Of a stretch of DNA of 10,919 bases, positions 6,765-10,919 are shown piece by piece. Under the pieces are notes generated by a model that saw only the letters and a program-made list of their open reading frames with translations, was not told the DNA's origin and made no database searches. The stretch comes from Candidatus Pullichristensenella stercoripullorum. Its GTDB lineage: Bacteria > Bacillota > Clostridia > Christensenellales > Aristaeellaceae. Both the position numbers and the translations under genes were made by a program. How positions within the stretch are numbered: the first letter of the stretch is position 1; each line of letters opens with the position of its first letter. The DNA is taken from contig DVGE01000036.1 of the NCBI GenBank assembly GCA_018712885.1, positions 1-10,919 on the forward strand. The letters are read 5' to 3'.

Positions 6765-6793
6765 GGCGCCAGGCGCCAGTCCCCATTATAGCA
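6765..6793 (-). promoter_or_regulatory. ispE promoter (extended -10) with palindrome at the start site
   Basis: On the minus strand TGC-TATAAT (6793-6785) is an extended -10; no good -35 is seen at 16-18 bp. The predicted start is near 6778. Immediately after it lies GGCGCC-T-GGCGCC (6777-6765), both a perfect inverted repeat and a near tandem repeat. It would form a hairpin at the mRNA 5' end or serve as a protein site. Confidence 0.6.
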
Positions 6794-6831
6794 CGCTTTC
6801 CGCCGCCGCGTGTTAAAAATCGGCTCCCCGC

Positions 6832-6859
6832 TTGCATATTTTCAAAATCGGTTTATAAT
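6832..6859 (+). promoter_or_regulatory. Promoter of serS and its T-box leader
   Basis: TTGCAT (6832-6837), 16 bp, then TATAAT (6854-6859). Predicted start is near 6866, right at the beginning of the T-box leader. It is divergent from the ispE promoter, whose -10 lies 64 bp away. Confidence 0.75.
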
Positions 6860-6865
6860 GATGGT

Positions 6866-7079
6866 ATCGCATGGACGGGAACGGTCGGGCGGGCGCGCGC
6901 GCAGAGAGACGGCGGCGGGTGCGAGCCGGAGGCGCAAAGCACGATCTCCATTCCCCGAGCATCCCCGCGAAAGCGGGGCGGGTGCGCCCGATAGCGCGCA
7001 AAGAGGAGCTTCTGCTTGAAAACGGGTGGCACCACGGCGCGCGCGCCGTCCCTGTTGATCGGGCGGGGCGTATTTTTTT
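6866..7079 (+). promoter_or_regulatory. Serine T-box leader (tRNA-sensing riboswitch) of serS
   Basis: The diagnostic T-box sequence GGGTGGCACCACGG is at 7024-7037; its UGGCACC bulge pairs with the tRNA acceptor end. Stem I shows the AGAGAG motif (6903-6908) and the GGTGCGAGCC distal-loop sequence (6918-6927). The base helix is GGGAA (from 6879) with TTCCC (6951-6955). Just before TTCCC, the specifier loop reads TCC-A, so the specifier is probably UCC (6947-6949), a serine codon, which agrees with serS downstream. CCCCGC-GAAA-GCGGGG (6963-6978) is a following stem. The antiterminator pairs GGG and ACGGCGCG with CGCGCCGT and CCC (7024-7052). Uncharged tRNA-Ser should favour it over the terminator and raise serS expression. 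Confidence 0.92.
7044..7079 (+). terminator. Regulated terminator of the serS T-box
   Basis: CGCC(G)TCCCTG pairs with CGGGCGGGGCG (about 7044-7070) with some mismatches or wobble pairs, followed by TATTTTTTT (7071-7079). Its 5' arm overlaps the antiterminator's 3' arm, so the two folds exclude each other, as in other T-boxes. Confidence 0.8.
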
Positions 7080-7091
7080 AGGAGGGATACC

Positions 7092-8369
7092 ATGCTGGAC
7101 CTGAACCTCATCCGTTCCAATCCCGAATATGTCAAAGAAGCCTTGAAAAAGCGCGAATACGACGTGGACTTCAGCGAGCTTCTCGAGTGGGACGCCCGCC
7201 GCCGCGCGCTGCTGGTGGAAAACGAATCGCTCAAGGCCGAGCGCAACCGCATGAGCAAGGAGATCCCCGCCCTCAAAAAGCAGGGCAAGGACGCAAGCGA
7301 CCTGCTCGCCAAGCTCAAGGAAATGGCCGATCAGGTCAAGGAGATGGACGAGGAGCAGAGCGCCCTGGAGGATAAGATCTACCGCTTCGTGGTGGCACTG
7401 CCCAACCTGCCCGCCGAGGACGTGGTGGCCGGCGGCAAGGAGAACAACCAGGTGGTCAGGGTCTACGGCGAAAAGCCCGCCTTTGACCGGGAGCCGAAGA
7501 ACCACGTGGACCTTTGCACGGACCTGGGCCTGATCGACTACGAGCGCGGCGTGAAGATGGGCGGCAACGGCTTCTGGCTCTACACCGGCGTCGGCGCGCG
7601 CCTGGAGTGGGCGCTGCTCAATTACTTCATCACCGAACACATCAAGGACGGCTACACCTTCATGCTGCCGCCGCACCTTTTGACCTATGACTGCGGCCTC
7701 ACCGCCGGCCAGTTCCCCAAGTTCGAGGACGACGTGTACCGCCTGACGGAGGAAGGCTTCCGCTTCCTGCTGCCCACGGCGGAGACGGCGCTGATCAACC
7801 TCTACCGCGGCGAGATCCTCTCCGAGGATGAGCTGCCCAAAAAGCTCTTCGCCTACACGCCCTGCTACCGCCGCGAGGCCGGCGCCTACCGCGCCAGCGA
7901 GCGCGGCATGATCCGCGGCCACCAGTTCAACAAGGTGGAGATGTTCGGCTACACCCGCCCCGAAGACAGCGACAGGATGCTCAAGGAGCTCATCGACAAG
8001 GCCTGCCGCCTCGTCGAGGGCCTGGGGCTGCACTACCGCCTTTCCAAGCTGGCCGCGGGCGACTGCTCCGCTTCCATGGCCACCACCTACGACATTGAGC
8101 TTTGGATCCCCAGCATGAACGAGTACAAGGAGTGCTCCTCCGTCTCCAACGCGCGCGACTATCAGGCCCGCCGCGGCAACATCCGCTTCCGCCGCAACGA
8201 GACCAAGAAATTGGAGTTCGTACACACGCTCAACGGCTCCGGCCTGGCCACCAGCCGCCTGATGCCCGCCATCGTCGAGCAGTTCCAGCAGCCGGACGGC
8301 AGCGTTATCATCCCCGAAAAGCTGCGGCCCTGGATGGACGGCATGGAGAAGATCTCTCCCCAGCGCTGA
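7092..8369 (+). CDS. serS: Seryl-tRNA synthetase
   Basis: 425 residues, full length. It charges tRNA-Ser with serine (class II synthetase, cytoplasm). The N-terminal 100 residues form the charged coiled-coil arm that holds the long variable arm of tRNA-Ser. The serine-site loop is LPTAETALINLY (227-238). Motif 2 is CYRREAGAYRASERG-MIRGHQFNKVE (258-283), and motif 3 is NGSGLATSRLMPAIVEQFQ (381-399). Motif 2 differs from the common EAGxxGRDTRG form at 264-271 (GAYRASER), a variant worth noting but with the arginines kept. The ATG at 7092 has AGGAGGG 5 bases upstream, just after the T-box terminator. The gene is transcribed alone: T-box promoter before, strong terminator after. Confidence 0.97.
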   Translation: MLDLNLIRSNPEYVKEALKKREYDVDFSELLEWDARRRALLVENESLKAERNRMSKEIPALKKQGKDASDLLAKLKEMADQVKEMDEEQSALEDKIYRFVVALPNLPAEDVVAGGKENNQVVRVYGEKPAFDREPKNHVDLCTDLGLIDYERGVKMGGNGFWLYTGVGARLEWALLNYFITEHIKDGYTFMLPPHLLTYDCGLTAGQFPKFEDDVYRLTEEGFRFLLPTAETALINLYRGEILSEDELPKKLFAYTPCYRREAGAYRASERGMIRGHQFNKVEMFGYTRPEDSDRMLKELIDKACRLVEGLGLHYRLSKLAAGDCSASMATTYDIELWIPSMNEYKECSSVSNARDYQARRGNIRFRRNETKKLEFVHTLNGSGLATSRLMPAIVEQFQQPDGSVIIPEKLRPWMDGMEKISPQR

Positions 8370-8380
8370 GCGCGATCGAC

Positions 8381-8412
8381 GCGGAGGGGCCTCGCGGCCT
8401 CTCCGCTTTTTT
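8381..8412 (+). terminator. Intrinsic terminator of serS
   Basis: GCGGAGGGGCC (8381-8391), loop TCGC, GGCCTCTCCGC (8396-8406): an 11-bp stem with one G-U pair, then six T (8407-8412). It lies 11 bp after the serS stop. Confidence 0.93.
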
Positions 8413-8417
8413 GTGCG

Positions 8418-8443
8418 GCGGCGAAATTTGCGCGTTTCGCCGC
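8418..8443 (+). repeat. Perfect hairpin between serS terminator and Nudix promoter
   Basis: GCGGCGAAA (8418-8426) and TTTCGCCGC (8435-8443) form a perfect 9-bp stem with an 8-base loop. No U-run follows directly. It may be a back-up terminator or simply a remnant; it lies upstream of the next promoter and so is not in the Nudix mRNA. Confidence 0.5.
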
Positions 8444-8463
8444 AAGGATTTTCGCCATATCCC

Positions 8464-8492
8464 GTGACAATTTTACATTCATGCGCTATAAT
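8464..8492 (+). promoter_or_regulatory. Promoter of the Nudix hydrolase gene
   Basis: GTGACA (8464-8469), exactly 17 bp, then TATAAT (8487-8492), a near-consensus housekeeping promoter. Predicted start is near 8499, giving a leader of about 30 bases. Confidence 0.8.
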
Positions 8493-8531
8493 ATCTATTT
8501 ATAAAAAACATCAAAGGGGTTGCGCATACCC

Positions 8532-8945
8532 ATGCGACATGAAAAATCCTGTGGCGCCGTGGTCTTCAGCCAGTTCAGCGGCGCATGGCACGTTCTGTTG
8601 ATCCGCCACGAGCACGGACGGCATATCTCCTTCCCCAAGGGGCACGTCGAGGCGGGCGAGAGCGAACGGCAGACCGCCGAACGCGAGATCTTTGAGGAGA
8701 CCGGCGTGCGCGTACACGTCGACACCGGCTTCCGCGCTGAAAACCGCTACATGGCGCGGCCGGATGTGGAAAAACTGGTGGTGTTCTTCGTCGCCGTGGC
8801 CGACGAGCAGACCCCCGTGGCCCAGCAGGGCGAAGTGGCCGTAGCCGAGTGGGTCGAAGTGGAGGCGGCCGCCGAGCGCCTTACCTATGAGCAGGATCGC
8901 CGCATATTGCGCCGGGCGCAGAAATATCTGCGCAGGGAAGAATAG
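8532..8945 (+). CDS. Nudix hydrolase, diadenosine-polyphosphate (Ap4A) hydrolase type
   Basis: 137 residues. A complete Nudix box is visible at 37-59: G37, E43, R51-E52, E55-E56 and G58, fitting GX5EX7REUXEEXGU; these glutamates bind the catalytic metal. SFPKGHVEAGES before and within the box is the form seen in bacterial bis(5'-nucleosyl)-tetraphosphatases, so Ap4A or a related dinucleotide is the likely substrate; other nucleoside diphosphate derivatives cannot be excluded. The ATG at 8532 is the best start: AAAGGGG lies about 12 bases upstream. An in-frame TTG at 8520 would add four residues but directly abuts that Shine-Dalgarno. The gene has its own promoter and a hairpin after it. Neighbouring serS is suggestive because aminoacyl-tRNA synthetases make Ap4A as a side product. 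Confidence 0.88.
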   Translation: MRHEKSCGAVVFSQFSGAWHVLLIRHEHGRHISFPKGHVEAGESERQTAEREIFEETGVRVHVDTGFRAENRYMARPDVEKLVVFFVAVADEQTPVAQQGEVAVAEWVEVEAAAERLTYEQDRRILRRAQKYLRREE

Positions 8946-8962
8946 GAGCCGGATGCACGCGA

Positions 8963-8996
8963 GCGGCCCCGCGTTCAGAAAAAAGCGCGGGGCCGC
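8963..8996 (+). terminator. Perfect GC hairpin after the Nudix gene, no U-tract
   Basis: GCGGCCCCGCG (8963-8973) and CGCGGGGCCGC (8986-8996) form a perfect 11-bp stem around a 12-base loop that contains six A. No U-run follows on the plus strand. Its place 17 bp after the stop suggests transcript-end function, but not a standard intrinsic terminator. Confidence 0.5.
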
Positions 8997-9026
8997 GGCG
9001 CGTCCAGGACGCTTTCCACAAATCTC

Positions 9027-9048
9027 ACAAAAATGCGACAAAAATGCG
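9027..9048 (+). repeat. Tandem 11-bp direct repeat upstream of the L,D-transpeptidase gene
   Basis: ACAAAAATGCG occurs twice back to back (9027-9037 and 9038-9048), perfectly. It lies 56 bp before the -10 box of the next gene. One helical turn per copy would suit a regulator bound on one face of the DNA. Chance or slippage in this A-rich patch is also possible. Confidence 0.5.
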
Positions 9049-9103
9049 CACACAGTTGTTCGAAGCGATACACAAAAGCAATGGGATCGCCATATTTATC
9101 CTG

Positions 9104-9109
9104 TATAAT
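9104..9109 (+). promoter_or_regulatory. -10 box of the L,D-transpeptidase gene
   Basis: TATAAT (9104-9109) is preceded directly by TG. The -35 position at 16-18 bp has no good match, so an activator or another contact may help. Predicted start is near 9116, giving a leader of about 25 bases. Confidence 0.5.
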
Positions 9110-9140
9110 GGCAGAGCATGATGATATTGGGGTGATCTCA

Positions 9141-10757
9141 TTGCGGCGAGCGGTGTCGCTTTTTTTAATGCTGTTTCTGACGCTTGCTTCCCTTCCGGCG
9201 TTCGCCGACGAACTCGTCGAGGGCGCGCGCGGCGAGGAGGTCGAGCGTTTTCAGCAGCGCTTGGCCGACCTTGGGTATCTGGACGGCAGCGTGGACGGCA
9301 TCTTTGGCAAGCAGACCACCGAGGCCGTGAGCGCCTTTCAGGATCTCAACGGCCTGACGGTCACCGGCCTGGTGGATGCGGACACGCGGAAGGCGGTGTT
9401 CGGCGCGCAGGCGCGCTCCTTGCGCGTATCGTATGCGCGCGGCGACGAGGGCGACGGCGTGCGGCTGCTGCAGGAACGCCTCGTCTTCCTCGGCTTTCTC
9501 ACCGATGACGCGGACGGGCAGTACGGCAAAAACACGCAAAGCGCCGTGGAGGATTATCAGGAACATCTCGTCGCGCAGGGGCTGACGTGGGTGCGTGTCA
9601 CGGGCACGGCGACCTCGGTGACGCAGGAATACCTCTTTGACGAGAGCCGTTCGACGTATCTGTACGACCTGCATCTCACTGACGAGGACGCGGAGGTGCG
9701 CCGCCTGGAGCGCCGCCTGCACGCGCTGGGATACCTGGATGGCGAGTCGGACAGCGTATTTGACAGCTATACGGAAAGCGTGGTGCGCGCCTTTCAACAG
9801 GCCGCGGGCCTCGACGCGACCGGCGTAGCTGACCGCGCCACCATCGACGCCGCTTTTTCCACGGACGCGCCCGTCGCGGAGCGCTTCGTGGCGCACGACA
9901 TTTACAGCGGCGACGAGGGCGAAGCGGTGACGGCCGTGCAGCGGGCCATGGCTCAATACGGCATGCTGGCCGCTGAGCCGGACGGCGTGTATGGCTCGGA
10001 CACCGAGGAGGCCTTGGAACGCTTCTACGATCATTTGTTTGAAAACGGCAGCCCCTACGCGGAGAATTTCGCCATGTACGACGGCGTTTCGGCCTCGGCG
10101 CAGGATCTGCTGGCCACGGAGGACTTCTTCTTCTACCACGGCGACATCGAGCACGGCGATACGGGCGAGGATGTCGAGCGCCTGCAGCGGCGGCTCTATA
10201 CGCTCTATTACATCTCCAAGGGCGTCATGGACGGCAAAGTCGGCGACAAGACCGAAGCCGCCATCCGCGAATTCCAGAAAAACAACCGCTTGGAAGAGAC
10301 GGGCGTGGCCGACGAAGAGACGCAGCGGGCGCTCTTCTCCGCCAACGCCGTGGCCAAGAACACCAAGTACAAGCTGGTGGTGCGCATCAGCGAGCAGCGC
10401 GTGTACGTCTACGGGCTCAACTCCTTTGGCGAGTACGAGCTGGATCGGGACTTTATCTGCTCCACCGGCCTTGGCAACAGCACGCCGCCGGGCATCTACA
10501 CCACTTCCACCGAGCCGCTGAGCCGTTGGCAGTACTTCCAGAAGTTCAAGTGCTGGGCGCAGTACTCCTTCCGCATCACGGGGGACATCTGGTTCCATTC
10601 GGTGCTCTACGACGCGCCTGATACCAGCACGCTGCGCTACGGCTCCGTCTACGCGCTCGGGCAAAAGGCCTCGCACGGCTGCGTGCGCCTGCGGGTGGAG
10701 GACGCCAAGTGGATCTACGAAAACTGCGGCGACGGCACCATCGTGGTGGTGCAGTAG
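9141..10757 (+). CDS. Secreted L,D-transpeptidase (YkuD) with five peptidoglycan-binding repeats
   Basis: 538 residues from a TTG start at 9141, with GGGGTGA 5 bases upstream; upstream in-frame ATG codons give a long N-terminus ahead of the signal peptide and are unlikely. Residues 1-22 are a signal peptide (RR, hydrophobic core, cut after AFA). Five PG_binding_1-type repeats follow, at about 27-87, 98-166, 177-239, 253-325 and 335-399; each has the V..LQ.RL..LGYL..DG.(Y/F)G..T..AV..FQ pattern, weakest in the fourth. The YkuD domain spans about 408-537, with H486 and the SHGCVRL motif (511-517); C514 is the catalytic nucleophile. It likely makes 3-3 peptide cross-links or attaches or edits wall peptides outside the membrane. 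It is a single-gene unit. The substrate and role in growth or sporulation cannot be read from the sequence. Confidence 0.93.
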   Translation: MRRAVSLFLMLFLTLASLPAFADELVEGARGEEVERFQQRLADLGYLDGSVDGIFGKQTTEAVSAFQDLNGLTVTGLVDADTRKAVFGAQARSLRVSYARGDEGDGVRLLQERLVFLGFLTDDADGQYGKNTQSAVEDYQEHLVAQGLTWVRVTGTATSVTQEYLFDESRSTYLYDLHLTDEDAEVRRLERRLHALGYLDGESDSVFDSYTESVVRAFQQAAGLDATGVADRATIDAAFSTDAPVAERFVAHDIYSGDEGEAVTAVQRAMAQYGMLAAEPDGVYGSDTEEALERFYDHLFENGSPYAENFAMYDGVSASAQDLLATEDFFFYHGDIEHGDTGEDVERLQRRLYTLYYISKGVMDGKVGDKTEAAIREFQKNNRLEETGVADEETQRALFSANAVAKNTKYKLVVRISEQRVYVYGLNSFGEYELDRDFICSTGLGNSTPPGIYTTSTEPLSRWQYFQKFKCWAQYSFRITGDIWFHSVLYDAPDTSTLRYGSVYALGQKASHGCVRLRVEDAKWIYENCGDGTIVVVQ

Positions 10758-10763
10758 CGTGAG

Positions 10764-10787
10764 GCCCCGTCCCTTTGCGGACGGGGC
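10764..10787 (+). terminator. Perfect GC hairpin after the L,D-transpeptidase gene, no U-tract
   Basis: GCCCCGTCC (10764-10772) and GGACGGGGC (10779-10787) form a perfect 9-bp stem with loop CTTTGC, 6 bp after the stop. No U-run follows. It resembles the hairpin after the Nudix gene in build. Confidence 0.55.
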
Positions 10788-10794
10788 GCAGGAT

Positions 10795-10918
10795 GTTGAC
10801 AAAGTCAACAGACTGGCAGAGCGTTGAGAAAGCCCGCAAGCAAGGAAATTTTGCCAGCGGCAAAATTTGTCGCCGAAGGCGACTGGATTTGACGATCCCG
10901 AAGGGCTCGGCAAATCCA
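10795..10918. repeat. Chain of inverted repeats with three-base loops (structured intergenic repeat)
   Basis: Four palindromes follow each other: GTTGAC-AAA-GTCAAC (10795-10809); AAATTTTGCC-AGC-GGCAAAATTT (10846-10868); GTCGCC-GAA-GGCGAC (10869-10883); and TGGATTTG...CAAATCCA (10884-10918), whose inside CGATCCC-GAA-GGGCTCG pairs with one mismatch. The last three abut with no spacer, and each apex has three unpaired bases. No gene is seen here; the element may continue past the right edge. Such layout suggests a mobile or RNA-level intergenic repeat, but I cannot name a family. Confidence 0.6.
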
Positions 10919-10919
10919 C

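Noticed and set aside
6813..8225. Minus-strand open frame (470 codons) opposite serS
   Set aside because: serS is a clear full-length synthetase. The antisense frame is low-complexity and also runs through the T-box leader and promoter.
10795..10918. CRISPR array
   Set aside because: The repeats are inverted, differ from each other in sequence and are not separated by spacers.
9165..10919. Minus-strand open frame (584 codons) opposite the L,D-transpeptidase gene
   Set aside because: It is the shadow of five similar repeats; its apparent repeats simply mirror them. It also crosses the terminal hairpin chain.

Overview
The window is about 11 kb of GC-rich bacterial DNA. Several features point to an anaerobic, Gram-positive-type Bacillota, probably a high-GC member of Clostridia: a six-gene rnf operon, a T-box leader in front of serS, strong GGAGG-type ribosome binding sites, and an L,D-transpeptidase with tandem peptidoglycan-binding repeats. 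The species cannot be named from the sequence alone.

Left part, minus strand (5775 down to 1). An AT-rich promoter near 5727-5775 overlaps an unusual array of ATATC/GATAT half-sites. It drives rnfC-rnfD-rnfG-rnfE-rnfA-rnfB (5573 to 507), a complete ion-translocating ferredoxin:NAD+ oxidoreductase. The genes are tightly packed: rnfD/G, rnfG/E and rnfE/A overlap, and rnfA and rnfB are 14 bp apart. The only real gap, between rnfC and rnfD, holds a hairpin. The Cys and flavin-attachment positions I looked for are present. RnfB is a long form with six ferredoxin-type cluster motifs besides its N-terminal cluster. After three hairpins, the 5' part of a secreted metallophosphoesterase of the 5'-nucleotidase type runs off the left edge.

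Middle (5848-8412). ispE (isoprenoid precursor synthesis, minus strand) has its own promoter and ends in a U-tract terminator, so it is separate from rnf. Divergent from it is serS on the plus strand, preceded by a T-box leader with a likely UCC serine specifier, and followed by a strong terminator.

Right part, plus strand (8464-10919). Two single-gene units follow, each with its own promoter: a Nudix hydrolase of the diadenosine-polyphosphate hydrolase type, and a secreted L,D-transpeptidase with five peptidoglycan-binding repeats. Each is followed by a perfect GC hairpin without a U-tract. The window ends in a non-coding chain of four perfect or near-perfect inverted repeats, three of them abutting, which looks like a structured intergenic repeat.

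Most of the window is core metabolism. The parts that deserve a second look are the rnf operator array, the extended RnfB, the terminal hairpin chain and some regulatory details. I see no CRISPR array, phage, transposase or defence system.
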